64,000 nt of DNA from an uncultured Flavobacteriaceae bacterium (GCA_913065125.1 CAJYAG010000004.1:98501-162500), one strand, 5' to 3'. Shown: positions 44,848 to 54,510, counted from the stretch's first letter. The notes: generated by a model not told the origin, from the sequence alone. Program-made: numbers and translations.

Positions 44848-45000
44848 TTAATCTTTTGAATTGATAGTTACATAAGCGCGCCAACCAATAATTGCTAATT
44901 GTATCTTTGAAGCTTTGCTTATGTCTACCTGTCTTTTAGTAAATGAAGGTAAAACTACTTTATTTACTTTGGAGATTATTTTAAAAAGCTGTTTTTTCAT
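44848..45000 (-). CDS. Short conserved flavobacterial protein (50 residues)
   Basis: ATG at 45000, TAA at 44850-44848. The product begins MKKQLFKIISKVNKVVLPSF and ends KIQLAIIGWRAYVTINSKD: basic, amphipathic N-terminal helix and a hydrophobic segment with GWR. I recall closely similar 50-residue products in other Flavobacteriia, sometimes labelled SsrA-binding protein, which the size and sequence do not support. Function unknown. Too short for common cut-offs. Confidence 0.75.
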   Translation of the reverse strand: MKKQLFKIISKVNKVVLPSFTKRQVDISKASKIQLAIIGWRAYVTINSKD

Positions 45001-45044
45001 TTGTTTAAATATACTTCATTTGATGTTTATATCAAAATCATTTT

Positions 45045-45452
45045 TTAGTTTGATTTTGAATCATTAAAAGTAAATTTTAGTGCTGCACTTTTAGCGGCAA
45101 TTACAATTCCGTTTGCTTCTCCGACTTTTATATCTGGAACGGGTTTACCGTTGTTGTAAAAAATTACTTCAGAATTGCTTCTACTGTTTTTTACTTTGAT
45201 GGTAATTTTAATGATTTCTTTTTGTTTGTTGTATTTTAAGTTGCTGAACGAGAAAAGCAATCCTTGTGTTTTAAGATTCTTCTTTAAGTTAGTTAGTTTT
45301 TCTCTTGTAAAGTATTTTGTAATGGTTTCGGTAAAACCATCAAATCTGGTTTGTAAAAATTTTTTCTTTTCTTGAGCAACAGAGTAATTACTTGTAAAAA
45401 ATGTAACAATTACAAGAAGAGTAGTAAGTAATATAAAGTTGTGTTTTTTCAT
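45045..45452 (-). CDS. Hypothetical secreted protein
   Basis: About 135 residues from the ATG at 45452 (MKKHNFILLTTLLVIVTFF, signal peptide to about residue 27 ending SVAQ); the upstream ATG at 45536 adds a second hydrophobic stretch and is less likely. The mature part (FDGFTETITKYFTREKLTNL ... LKYNKQKEIIKITIKVK ... SEVIFYNNGKPVPDIKVG) resembles short domains found in Bacteroidota M56/TonB-type envelope proteins, from memory only. Function unknown. Divergent from the antiporter gene. Confidence 0.75.
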   Translation of the reverse strand: MKKHNFILLTTLLVIVTFFTSNYSVAQEKKKFLQTRFDGFTETITKYFTREKLTNLKKNLKTQGLLFSFSNLKYNKQKEIIKITIKVKNSRSNSEVIFYNNGKPVPDIKVGEANGIVIAAKSAALKFTFNDSKSN

Positions 45453-45574
45453 AAAAATAACAACTGTTTTTGTGACAAATACAAACAAAAGATAAAAGTA
45501 ATTTTTTAAAAATGAAATAAAAAGAAAACCATTCAAAAATTCTAATTATACTATCTTTGTAGAAAAATAAATAC

Positions 45575-46510
45575 ATGGAGTTTTTATATATAATTTTAGG
45601 ATTAATTTTATTGATTTTTGGAGGGAACTGGCTGTTAAAAGCTGCAGTTGCAATGTCATTAAAATTAAATATTCCAAAAATTGTTATTGGTATGACCGTG
45701 GTTTCATTTGCAACCTCTGCTCCAGAATTAATTGTTAGTATAAAATCAGCATTAAATGGTTTTCCTGATTTAGCTTTAGGAAATGTTGTAGGTTCTAATA
45801 TCGCTAATCTGGCGTTGGTATTAGGAATTACAATTATACTTTCTAAGATTGATGTTCAGAAAAGTTTTTATAAAACAGATTGGCCGGTGATGATGATTGC
45901 TTCAGTATTGTTGTTTTATTTTTTATACAATGATAAAATGATAGACGCTACAGAAGGAATAATAATGTTTTCTTTTTTAGTACTGTTTTTAATTTATTTG
46001 TTGCGTTTTCAAAAACAAGCAGTTGTTGATGAAATGCCAGAAGATGATGAAATATTACCTCTATATAAGATAGCGTTATTTTTTGTTGTTGGTGGAGTAG
46101 GATTGTGGGCTGGGTCAGAGCTATTAATAAAAGGAGCTGTAGATTTAGCAAAAGATTTTGGTGTAAGCGAACGTGTTATAGGTGTTACAGTTGTTTCTGT
46201 AGGAACTAGTATTCCAGAATTAGCAGCCTCTATTGTTGCTGTACTTAAAAAGGAGAAAGCAATTTCGCTTGGAAATTTAATTGGCTCAAATGTTTTTAAC
46301 ATTTTAGCAGTGCTCGGAATTACAGCGATGATTACTCCAATAGAATTAAAAGATGTTGATTTGTTAGAGTATGATATCTTTTGGATGTTAGGTATTTCAT
46401 TTTTAATTCTCCCATTGGTGTTTTTTCCAAGAAAATTAAGATTAGATTGGAAAGATGGTTTTATTCTTTTAGTATTATATGGTATTTATATTTTTACTAC
46501 AATAAGTTAG
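45575..46510 (+). CDS. Calcium/sodium antiporter (CaCA family, YrbG-like)
   Basis: 311 residues, about ten membrane helices. Both alpha repeats of the cation/Ca2+ exchanger family are visible: GMTVVSFATSAPELIVSI ... GNVVGSNIANLALVLGI (about 40-85) and GVTVVSVGTSIPELAASI ... GNLIGSNVFNILAVLGI (about 205-250). Exchanges Ca2+ for Na+ or K+ across the inner membrane. A TATCTTTG box lies at 45552-45559, 15 bases before the ATG. Confidence 0.96.
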   Translation: MEFLYIILGLILLIFGGNWLLKAAVAMSLKLNIPKIVIGMTVVSFATSAPELIVSIKSALNGFPDLALGNVVGSNIANLALVLGITIILSKIDVQKSFYKTDWPVMMIASVLLFYFLYNDKMIDATEGIIMFSFLVLFLIYLLRFQKQAVVDEMPEDDEILPLYKIALFFVVGGVGLWAGSELLIKGAVDLAKDFGVSERVIGVTVVSVGTSIPELAASIVAVLKKEKAISLGNLIGSNVFNILAVLGITAMITPIELKDVDLLEYDIFWMLGISFLILPLVFFPRKLRLDWKDGFILLVLYGIYIFTTIS

Positions 46511-46552
46511 TTTGGTAGGGTTTTTTTACCTAAAACACGTATTTTAAAATTT

Positions 46553-46575
46553 TACCCCTATTTTTTTTGGGGGTA
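46553..46575. other. C/G-tract hairpin upstream of glnN
   Basis: TACCCC (46553-46558) / GGGGTA (46570-46575) around a T-rich loop; a TACATTTG box follows at 46601-46608. It may end the antiporter transcript or be a regulatory structure of the glutamine synthetase gene. Confidence 0.4.
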
Positions 46576-46638
46576 TTTTATTTTTAAATGCATTTTTTTG
46601 TACATTTGCCCTGTATAATTTAAAACTCAAACACAACA

Positions 46639-48822
46639 ATGTCAACAATCCGCTTTAACGCATTAAAAGAAACACTTAATAGAGTTCCTTTGAAAATTAC
46701 AGAAGAAGAGAGAAAGTCAGAGGCTTTTGGTAAAAACGTTTTTAACGAACATTCGATGCGTCAGTTTATGACAAAAGAGGCGTTTCAAAGCGTCATGGAT
46801 GCCATCGAGTTTGGCAAAAAAATTGATAGAAACGTTGCAGATCAAGTTGCTGCAGCAATGAAAGATTGGGCATTATCAAAAAATGCAACACATTATACAC
46901 ATTGGTTTCAGCCATTAACAGGTGCTACGGCAGAAAAGCATGATGCTTTCTTTGAAACTATTGGAAACGGTAGAGCAATGGAGAAATTTGGAGGTGGGGA
47001 ATTGGTGCAACAAGAACCAGACGCGTCTAGTTTTCCGAATGGCGGAATTAGAAATACGTTTGAAGCGAGAGGTTATACTGCTTGGGACCCAACATCACCA
47101 GCATTTATTTACGGAACAACATTGTGTATACCAACAATATTTGTTGCCTATACAGGAGAAGCATTAGATAATAAAGCACCTTTATTAAGAGCCTTACAAG
47201 CAATTGATAATTCTGCAACTGCTGTTTGTAAATATTTTGATAAAAATGTAACCAAAGTAAATGCTTCTTTAGGTTGGGAGCAAGAATATTTTTTAATTGA
47301 TTCTGCTTTGGCAATTTCTAGACCAGATATCAATTTAACAGGAAGAACATTATTAGGGCATTCTCCAGCAAAAGGACAACAATTAGACGATCATTATTTT
47401 GGTTCAATTCCGCGTAGAGTATTGAGTTATATGCGAGATATGGAGCAAGAATGTATGTTGTTAGGGATTCCTGTAAAAACACGTCATAACGAAGTGGCGC
47501 CAAATCAATATGAATTAGCTCCGATTTTTGAAGAAGCAAATTTAGCAGTAGATCACAACTCCTTATTAATGGATGTGATGGAAAGAGTTGCTCAAAAACA
47601 TAATTTTAGAGTATTATTTCATGAAAAACCATTTGCAGGAATCAATGGTTCTGGTAAGCACAATAACTGGTCTTTGGCAACAAGTACTGGAGTAAACTTA
47701 TTGAGTCCAGGAAAAACACCTATGAAAAATTTACAATTCTTAACATTTTTTGTAAATACAATCAAAGCAGTTCATGATTATGAAGAGCTAATTAGAGCTT
47801 CAATTGCATCTGCAAGTAACGATCATCGCTTGGGGGCAAATGAAGCGCCACCAGCAATTATTTCTGTATTTATTGGTTCGCAATTATCAGCAGTTTTAGA
47901 TGAATTAGAAAATGTTACCAAAGGGAAATTATCGCCAGAAGAAAAAACAGATTTAAAATTAAATATTGTAGGCAAAATTCCTGAGATTTTATTAGATAAT
48001 ACGGATAGAAACAGAACATCGCCTTTTGCTTTCACAGGAAATAAATTTGAATTAAGAGCTGTTGGGTCTTGGGCAAACTGTGCTGGTCCAATGACGGTTT
48101 TAAATACAATTGTAGCAAAACAATTAAAGGATTTTAAAATTGAAGTGGATGCTTTGATAGAGAAGAAAAGCTTAAAGAAAGACGAAGCTATTTTTAATAT
48201 TTTAAGAGAATACATTAAAGCTTCAAGAAAGATTCGTTTTGAAGGAAATGGATATGGAGAAGAGTGGGAAATCGAAGCAGTAAAAAGAGGATTGAGTAAT
48301 AATAAAACGACTCCTGAAGCACTGAAAGAAAAAAAATCTAAGAAAACCATTGCTCTTTTTGAAGAAATGGGTGTAATGAGTAAAATTGAAACCGAAGCTC
48401 GACACGAAATTGAGCTAGAAGAATACATTCTAAGAATTCAAATTGAAGGAAGAGTGTTGGGGGATATTGCTAGAAATCATGTGATTCCAACCGCAATTAA
48501 ATATCAAAATACATTGATCGAAAATGTTAGTGGATTGAAAAATATTTTTGGAGATAAATTTAAAGTACATGCGAAAGAGCAAATAGATTTAATTGAAAAA
48601 ATATCTGAACATATTGCAGGAATCAATTCCAAAGTAGAAGCAATGACTGAAGCTCGTAAGAAAGCAAATAAGCTTGAGGGGCAAAAAGCTGCGGATGCAT
48701 ATTGTAATATTGTAAAACCATATTTTGAAGAAATTAGATATCATAGTGATAAATTAGAAATGATGGTTGATGATGAGCTTTGGCCATTAGCAAAATATAG
48801 AGAGTTATTATTTACTAGATAA
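46639..48822 (+). CDS. glnN: Glutamine synthetase type III
   Basis: ATP-dependent glutamine formation from glutamate and ammonia; main ammonia assimilation enzyme of many Bacteroidota. 727 residues, the GSIII length. N-terminal GSIII-specific part (FNEHSMRQFMTKEAFQSVMDAI), THWFQPLTGATAEKHDAF, the catalytic GWEQEYFLID and VKTRHNEVAPNQYELAPIFEE segments, and GKHNNWS with FTGNKFELRAVGS. Monocistronic, ended by a terminator that touches the next gene. Confidence 0.97.
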   Translation: MSTIRFNALKETLNRVPLKITEEERKSEAFGKNVFNEHSMRQFMTKEAFQSVMDAIEFGKKIDRNVADQVAAAMKDWALSKNATHYTHWFQPLTGATAEKHDAFFETIGNGRAMEKFGGGELVQQEPDASSFPNGGIRNTFEARGYTAWDPTSPAFIYGTTLCIPTIFVAYTGEALDNKAPLLRALQAIDNSATAVCKYFDKNVTKVNASLGWEQEYFLIDSALAISRPDINLTGRTLLGHSPAKGQQLDDHYFGSIPRRVLSYMRDMEQECMLLGIPVKTRHNEVAPNQYELAPIFEEANLAVDHNSLLMDVMERVAQKHNFRVLFHEKPFAGINGSGKHNNWSLATSTGVNLLSPGKTPMKNLQFLTFFVNTIKAVHDYEELIRASIASASNDHRLGANEAPPAIISVFIGSQLSAVLDELENVTKGKLSPEEKTDLKLNIVGKIPEILLDNTDRNRTSPFAFTGNKFELRAVGSWANCAGPMTVLNTIVAKQLKDFKIEVDALIEKKSLKKDEAIFNILREYIKASRKIRFEGNGYGEEWEIEAVKRGLSNNKTTPEALKEKKSKKTIALFEEMGVMSKIETEARHEIELEEYILRIQIEGRVLGDIARNHVIPTAIKYQNTLIENVSGLKNIFGDKFKVHAKEQIDLIEKISEHIAGINSKVEAMTEARKKANKLEGQKAADAYCNIVKPYFEEIRYHSDKLEMMVDDELWPLAKYRELLFTR

Positions 48823-48831
48823 TTAAAAATT

Positions 48832-48856
48832 AAATCCCGCTTTGGCGGGATTTTTT
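48832..48856 (+). terminator. Intrinsic terminator after glnN
   Basis: AAATCCCGC (48832-48840) / GCGGGATTT (48845-48853), loop TTTG, T-run to 48856. The next start codon follows at once. Confidence 0.85.
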
Positions 48857-49342
48857 ATGATGGAAATAAAAAAATTAACAAAAAAGCATTGGCGGGAAGT
48901 TGCAAGAATTTATCAAGACGGAATTGACACAAAAAATGCTACGTTTAGAAATAAAGTTCCCAGTTGGGAAAATTGGAATGTAAATCACCATCAACATTCA
49001 AGATTTGTGGTTATTGAAGATGAAATCGTTTTAGGTTGGTGTGCAATTTCTCCAGTATCAAATAGAAATGAATATCGAGGAGTAGCAGAAGTAAGTGTTT
49101 ATGTTTCTTTAATTTCAATCAGAAAAGGAATTGGAAATATGTTGTTGCAAGAATTGATAAAGTCTTCTGAAGAAAATGGAATTTGGACTTTGTATTCTAG
49201 TTTGTTTCCGGAGAATGAAGGAAGCGTAAAACTACATCTCAAAAATGATTTTCGTTTGATTGGAAAGCGAGAAAAAATTGCGCAACAAGATGGTGTTTGG
49301 AGAGACACTGTTTTGTGTGAAAGAAGAAGTAAAAAGTTGTAA
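48857..49342 (+). CDS. GNAT N-acetyltransferase (phosphinothricin acetyltransferase-like)
   Basis: About 160 residues. Start at one of two adjacent ATGs (48857, 48860) right behind the glnN terminator; the TTG at 48842 is inside the hairpin and rejected. GNAT fold: N-terminal EIKKLTKKHWREVARIYQDGIDTKNATF (PAT-like), VVIEDEIVLGWCAISPV, YVSLISIRKGIGNMLLQELI (acetyl-CoA loop, R-K-G-I-G) and SLFPENEGSVKLHLKNDF. Acetylates a small amine; true substrate unknown. Confidence 0.9.
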   Translation: MMEIKKLTKKHWREVARIYQDGIDTKNATFRNKVPSWENWNVNHHQHSRFVVIEDEIVLGWCAISPVSNRNEYRGVAEVSVYVSLISIRKGIGNMLLQELIKSSEENGIWTLYSSLFPENEGSVKLHLKNDFRLIGKREKIAQQDGVWRDTVLCERRSKKL

Positions 49343-49403
49343 TAACCTTGAATGTTTGCGGTTTTTAGATTAATTTCGCTGCAACAAAACAACAACACAC
49401 AAC

Positions 49404-50582
49404 ATGAGTCAAGAAGTTTCTAAAAGATATGCACAACGTGGGGTTTCTGCATCTAAAGAAGATGTTCATAATGCAATTAAAAACATTGATAAAGGATTGT
49501 TTCCAAAAGCATTTTGTAAAATAGTTCCTGATTATTTAACAAATGATGAGGATTATTGTTTGATTATGCATGCGGATGGTGCAGGAACAAAAAGTTCTTT
49601 GGCGTATATGTATTGGAAAGAAACAGGTGATATTTCTGTGTGGAAAGGCATTGCGCAAGACGCATTGATTATGAATATTGATGATTTATTATGTGTTGGT
49701 GCAACAGACAATATCATGTTGTCTTCTACAATCGGACGAAATAAAAGTAAAATTCCCGGCGAAGTGTTGTCGGCAATTATCAACGGAACAGAAGAATTGA
49801 TCGAGGATTTAAAAAGTTTTGGTGTTACAATTCATTCTACCGGAGGAGAAACTGCAGATGTTGGCGATTTAGTGCGCACAATTATTGTTGATTCTACGGT
49901 TACTGCTAGAATGAGGCGTACTGATGTTGTTGATAATGCAAATATAAAAGCTGGTGATGTTATTGTTGGTTTAGAATCTTTCGGACAAGCAACGTATGAA
50001 ACAGCATATAATGGCGGAATGGGGTCTAACGGTTTGACTTCTGCAAGACACGATGTTTTTGATAATTATTTAGCTTCTAAATATCCAGAAAGTTTTGATG
50101 CTGCGGTTCCTGCGGATTTAGTCTATTCTGGAAAAATAAAATTGACAGATTTGGTAGCTGATTCTCCAATTGATGCAGGTAGATTAGTCTTGTCTCCAAC
50201 AAGAACCTATGCGCCAATTATCAAAGAAATCTTATCAAAATTTAACTCAGAAACCGTTCACGGAATGATTCATTGTTCTGGTGGAGCGCAAACAAAAATT
50301 TTACACTTTATAGACAATTTACATATTGTAAAAGACAATATGTTTTCAATTCCGCCTTTATTTAAATTGATACAAGAACAATCAAAAACCGATTGGAAAG
50401 AAATGTATCAGGTTTTTAACTGTGGACATAGAATGGAAATTTATGTTTCTCCAGAAATAGCAGAAGACATTATTTCGATTTCTAAGTCGTATAATGTAAA
50501 TGCGCAAATTGTAGGTCGAGTAGAAGCATCATCAACAAAAAAACTCACCATAAAAAGTGAGTTTGGAGTTTTTGAATATTAA
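49404..50582 (+). CDS. purM: Phosphoribosylformylglycinamidine cyclo-ligase, Bacteroidota type
   Basis: 392 residues, longer than the proteobacterial enzyme (about 345), as usual in this phylum. ATP-dependent ring closure to aminoimidazole ribotide. AIR synthase signature: YAQRGVSASKEDVHNAIKNI, HADGAGTKSSLAY, MNIDDLLCVGATDNIML, HSTGGETADVGDL and, in the C-terminal domain, MIHCSGGAQTKIL and VFNCGHRMEIYV. Ends convergent with a lipoprotein gene (4-base overlap). Confidence 0.92.
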   Translation: MSQEVSKRYAQRGVSASKEDVHNAIKNIDKGLFPKAFCKIVPDYLTNDEDYCLIMHADGAGTKSSLAYMYWKETGDISVWKGIAQDALIMNIDDLLCVGATDNIMLSSTIGRNKSKIPGEVLSAIINGTEELIEDLKSFGVTIHSTGGETADVGDLVRTIIVDSTVTARMRRTDVVDNANIKAGDVIVGLESFGQATYETAYNGGMGSNGLTSARHDVFDNYLASKYPESFDAAVPADLVYSGKIKLTDLVADSPIDAGRLVLSPTRTYAPIIKEILSKFNSETVHGMIHCSGGAQTKILHFIDNLHIVKDNMFSIPPLFKLIQEQSKTDWKEMYQVFNCGHRMEIYVSPEIAEDIISISKSYNVNAQIVGRVEASSTKKLTIKSEFGVFEY

Positions 50583-51001
50583 TCAATAGTTTGTAAAACG
50601 GCAATTTGACCAAAATAATCTCCGTCTTGTAAAACTGCAATTAACTTTTTTTCATTTCCAGTATAATTTGCACTCATTTCTATGAAAATCTCTTTTGAAT
50701 TTTTTCTTTCGAAAATAAAATTCGGATTTTCTACTTTAAAAGTAGTTGCTTGCGGATTAATACCACTTAAATCAATTATAGAATTGTTGTAAGAAATTTC
50801 AATAAGCTTCCAAGTTGTTCCTTTTGTTGTAATTGTGATAGTATTTAATTCTGCGTCAAACTGAATTGATTTTTTAGAAATATGTATTGGGTCTTCGTTG
50901 CAAATTAAACATTCGCCTTCTGTGTTTGTGCAAGAAAGGAAAAGTGTAAGAAAAAACAGGAATACAATTGTTTGAAATTTTGCTTTTGTTTTCATGATCA
51001 T
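50579..51001 (-). CDS. Hypothetical lipoprotein
   Basis: 140 residues, lipoprotein signal (IVFLFFLTLFLSC, Cys24). The mature part is beta-rich with an ECLICNE cysteine pair and reads like an immunoglobulin-like/BACON-type domain (ISKKSIQFDAELNTITITTKG; KKLIAVLQDGDYFGQIAVLQ). No known function. Confidence 0.78.
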   Translation of the reverse strand: MIMKTKAKFQTIVFLFFLTLFLSCTNTEGECLICNEDPIHISKKSIQFDAELNTITITTKGTTWKLIEISYNNSIIDLSGINPQATTFKVENPNFIFERKNSKEIFIEMSANYTGNEKKLIAVLQDGDYFGQIAVLQTID

Positions 51002-51279
51002 GTAATTTATTTTATATGCTAAAGATAGTTTTTTTATCTTATTTTTTTAATGATAAAAACTACTGTTAGTTGCTTGTTTAGAGGTATTTAAGTGTTTCTT
51101 GGTGGTTGAAAAAATAAAATATTTGTAAACATTTTTATGTTGATAAAATGATAAAATGCTGTTAATTAGTAATTTGTATTTTTTTTCTGTAAACTTTATG
51201 ATTTTTATTGTGGTCTTAATTGTTTTATTTTTCTTACTTTAGGCTTGACAAATAATAATCTAATTCTCTAGTAAAAACA

Positions 51280-53835
51280 ATGAAATCAACAACACAAATT
51301 ACCCCCAAAAAGACATACACAAGACAAGAAGCGCTAGCTGCTGCTTTAAGCTATTTTAATAATGATGATTTAGCTGCAAGTGTTTGGTTAAATAAATATG
51401 CATTAAAAGATTCTGACGGAAATATTTACGAAAGTACACCCAACGAAATGCATACAAGAATTGCAAAAGAAATTGCAAGAATTGAACAACGATATGAGAA
51501 TCCGTTAACAGAATCAGAAGTCTTTGAAGCCATTAAAAACTTTAAATATATTGTTCCGCAAGGAAGTCCGATGGCAGGAATTGGAAATCCATTTCAAGTT
51601 GCATCACTTTCTAATTGCTTTGTAATAGGTAATGATGGAAATTCAGATTCGTACGGAGGAATCATGAAAATTGACCAAGAACAAGTTCAACTAATGAAAC
51701 GTCGTGGCGGTGTTGGTCACGATTTATCACACATTAGACCAAAAAGCTCTCCCGTAAAAAACTCAGCATTAACATCCACAGGAATTGTTCCTTTCATGGA
51801 GCGTTATTCAAATTCTACCAGAGAAGTGGCGCAAGATGGTCGTCGTGGTGCATTAATGTTATCGGTTTCTATAAATCATCCAGATTCTGAAGATTTTATC
51901 GATGCAAAATTAGAACAAGGAAAAGTTACTGGCGCAAATGTATCTGTAAGAATTGATGATGCCTTTATGAAAGCAGTAAAAAATGATGAAAAGTATACGC
52001 AGAAATACCCAATTTTTAGCGCAGAACCAAAAGTTACAAAAACGATAGAAGCTAAAAAAATATGGAAAAAAATTGTGCACAACGCATGGAAATCTGCCGA
52101 ACCAGGAATTCTTTTTTGGGATACCATCATTAATGAATCGGTACCAGATTGTTATGCAGATTTAGGTTACAAAACAGTTTCTACAAATCCGTGTGGTGAA
52201 ATTCCTTTATGCCCGTACGATTCTTGTCGTTTATTGGCAATCAACTTGTTTTCGTATGTAGAAAATCCGTTTACAAAAGAAGCTGCTTTTAACTTTGAGT
52301 TGTTTAAAAAACATATTGTTATTGCACAAAGAATGATGGATGATATCATTGATTTAGAATTAGAGAAAATAGATAAAATATTAGAAAAGATTGATGCAGA
52401 TCCAGAAGCAGATGATGTGAAAGCAACCGAAAAAAATCTGTGGTTAAACATCAGACAAAAAGCATACGAAGGAAGAAGAACCGGAATAGGAATTACTGCA
52501 GAAGGAGATATGTTAGCGGCATTGGGAATTAGATACGGAAGTAAAGAAGGAAACGATTTTTCAGTAAAAGTGCACAAAACATTAGGAATAGAAACCTACA
52601 GAGCATCTGTGAATTTAGCAAAAGAACGCGGCGCATTTTCAATTTTTGATTCAGAGAGAGAAAAAAACAACCCGTTTATTTTACGCTTAAAGGAAGCAGA
52701 TAGCAAATTGTATTACGAAATGTTAGAATACGGACGTAGAAATATTGCTTTATTGACGATTGCGCCAACCGGAACAACAAGTTTAATGACGCAAACTTCA
52801 TCAGGAATTGAACCTGTTTTTATGCCGGTGTATAAACGTAGAAAAAAAGTAAATCCAAACGACAAAGGTTCTCGAGTAGATTTTGTTGACGAAGTTGGGG
52901 ATTCTTGGGAAGAATATGTGGTTTTTCATCATCGATTTAAACAGTGGATGGAAGTAAACGGTATTGACTCTTCTAAAAACTTTTCGCAAGAAGAACTGGA
53001 CGTTTTGATTCAAAAATCTCCGTATTACAAAGCTACTTCAAACGATGTAGATTGGATGAGTAAAGTAACCATGCAAGGCGCTGTTCAAAAATGGGTAGAT
53101 CATTCCATTAGTGTAACCATTAATTTACCCAGCGACGCCAACGAAGATTTGGTAGGCGAGTTGTATTTAAAAGCATGGGAAGTTGGTTGTAAAGGTGTAA
53201 CGGTTTATAGAGATGGTTCGCGTGCTGGAGTGTTGATTTCTAATGACGAAAAGAAAGAAGAAAATCAAGAAAATGTTTTGACTTCATTTCCTGTTATTCG
53301 TCCAGAAGTTTTAGAAGCTGACGTGGTTCGTTTTCAAAATAAAAAAGAAAAATGGATTGCTTTTATTGGTTTGGTTGATGAAAAACCTTACGAGATTTTT
53401 ACTGGTTTGGTGGATGATGAAGACGGAATTTTAATTCCGCGTTGGGTAGAAAAAGGATTGATTCTAAAAAGTAGAAATGAAGACGGAACATCGCGGTACG
53501 ATTTTCAGTACAAAAACAAACGCGGTTATAAAACTACTATTGAAGGATTGTCGCACAAGTTTAATCCTGAGTTTTGGAATTATGCAAAATTGTTTTCTGG
53601 AACGTTACGTCACGGAATGCCAATTGATAAAATTGTAGAATTGATTCAGAGTTTACAATTAGATAGCGAATCAATAAATACGTGGAAAAACGGAGTTGTC
53701 CGTGCTCTAAAACGTTATGTAGAAGATGGCACAAAAGCAAAAGGACACACCTGTGAAAACTGTAAATCGGATAGTTTAATTTACCAAGAAGGGTGTTTAA
53801 CCTGTCAAGATTGTGGTTCTTCTAAATGTGGATAA
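51280..53835 (+). CDS. nrdJ: Adenosylcobalamin-dependent (class II) ribonucleotide reductase
   Basis: Reduces ribonucleotides to deoxyribonucleotides using B12, without oxygen. 851 residues. Active-site segments: SLSNCFVIGND (first cysteine, about 113), TNPCGEIPLCPYDSCR (about 301-316) and TIAPTGTTSLMTQTSSGIEP (about 495-515). The C-terminal tail has a zinc-ribbon/redox domain (CENCKSD ... CLTCQDCGSSKCG). Monocistronic; a 278-base AT-rich upstream region shows no cobalamin riboswitch. Confidence 0.95.
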   Translation: MKSTTQITPKKTYTRQEALAAALSYFNNDDLAASVWLNKYALKDSDGNIYESTPNEMHTRIAKEIARIEQRYENPLTESEVFEAIKNFKYIVPQGSPMAGIGNPFQVASLSNCFVIGNDGNSDSYGGIMKIDQEQVQLMKRRGGVGHDLSHIRPKSSPVKNSALTSTGIVPFMERYSNSTREVAQDGRRGALMLSVSINHPDSEDFIDAKLEQGKVTGANVSVRIDDAFMKAVKNDEKYTQKYPIFSAEPKVTKTIEAKKIWKKIVHNAWKSAEPGILFWDTIINESVPDCYADLGYKTVSTNPCGEIPLCPYDSCRLLAINLFSYVENPFTKEAAFNFELFKKHIVIAQRMMDDIIDLELEKIDKILEKIDADPEADDVKATEKNLWLNIRQKAYEGRRTGIGITAEGDMLAALGIRYGSKEGNDFSVKVHKTLGIETYRASVNLAKERGAFSIFDSEREKNNPFILRLKEADSKLYYEMLEYGRRNIALLTIAPTGTTSLMTQTSSGIEPVFMPVYKRRKKVNPNDKGSRVDFVDEVGDSWEEYVVFHHRFKQWMEVNGIDSSKNFSQEELDVLIQKSPYYKATSNDVDWMSKVTMQGAVQKWVDHSISVTINLPSDANEDLVGELYLKAWEVGCKGVTVYRDGSRAGVLISNDEKKEENQENVLTSFPVIRPEVLEADVVRFQNKKEKWIAFIGLVDEKPYEIFTGLVDDEDGILIPRWVEKGLILKSRNEDGTSRYDFQYKNKRGYKTTIEGLSHKFNPEFWNYAKLFSGTLRHGMPIDKIVELIQSLQLDSESINTWKNGVVRALKRYVEDGTKAKGHTCENCKSDSLIYQEGCLTCQDCGSSKCG

Positions 53836-53854
53836 ATCCTCTTTTATAGAAAGT

Positions 53855-53889
53855 AAAAATCCCAAATTCATTTTGAATTTGGGATTTTT
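53855..53889. terminator. Intrinsic terminator after nrdJ
   Basis: 16-bp perfect stem: AAAAATCCCAAATTCA (53855-53870) / TGAATTTGGGATTTTT (53874-53889), loop TTT. Confidence 0.92.
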
Positions 53890-53919
53890 GTTTTGTTGAG
53901 GTTAATAATAGTTATAAAC

Positions 53920-53968
53920 TTCATGAGATTTCTCAATCGCTAGAACGCTCATTTCGAAGTGACATTTA
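53920..53968. repeat. Dispersed repeat (GTCACTTCGA type, inverted)
   Basis: TTCATGAGATTTCTCAATCG, then CTCATTTCGAAGTGACATTT; reverse-orientation copy of the dispersed family, in the gap after nrdJ. Confidence 0.7.
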
Positions 53969-54031
53969 GTTTTTAATTCTTAACATGAAGCAAACTATTT
54001 TAAGAGTTTTTCATTTTTTGATATTTTTACA

Positions 54032-54460
54032 TTAAAGGTTTTTGTCTTTTTTAATTTCAGATAAAATAAGATGTGTCATCGTATCTCCGTAATTAATTAA
54101 TTTATCGATAAATTGCTGTAAATGAAGTTGGTCTTTTAAAACAGCACGAATGTGTATATTCTGAGAACCAGTAATCCTGTAGGCTTCTTTTATTTCTGGA
54201 AACAGATGAACATCAGTAATAAATAATTTAATTTTTCCGCTAAATAATTTAAGAATGATAATAACTTCTAGCCCAAAACCGAGTTTAGAATAATCTACAT
54301 GAAGCGAGTAAGCTTTGATAACCCGAGTATCTTCTAGTTTTTGAACACGTTCTCTTACAGAAGATGGGGAAAGGTGAATTTTTCTACCAATATCAGCAAA
54401 AGAAATTCTTGAATTTTGTTTTAATTCATTGATTATTTTGTTGTCTATAGCATCTACCAT
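54032..54460 (-). CDS. Lrp/AsnC family transcriptional regulator
   Basis: 142 residues. N-terminal winged helix (IDNKIINELKQNSRISFADIGRKIHLSPSSVRERVQKLED, about 4-43) and C-terminal RAM/ligand domain (about 65-140; EAYRITGSQNIHIRAVLKD). Divergent from the TauE-family transporter gene with 132 bases between; the standard arrangement for local control by a ligand such as an amino acid. Confidence 0.93.
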   Translation of the reverse strand: MVDAIDNKIINELKQNSRISFADIGRKIHLSPSSVRERVQKLEDTRVIKAYSLHVDYSKLGFGLEVIIILKLFSGKIKLFITDVHLFPEIKEAYRITGSQNIHIRAVLKDQLHLQQFIDKLINYGDTMTHLILSEIKKDKNL

Positions 54461-54510
54461 TGATTTGAGTGTTTTAAGTATAAAAATACATTTTATTATT
54501 ATAATAAAGA

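Noticed and set aside
47823..48428. 201-codon open frame on the minus strand inside glnN
   Set aside because: Antisense shadow of a strongly conserved enzyme gene; low-complexity Ser/Phe/Leu composition and no start context.
51002..51279. Possible cobalamin riboswitch before the B12-dependent reductase
   Set aside because: No B12-box-like sequence or GC-rich stems; region is plain AT-rich DNA. The same holds upstream of icmF.
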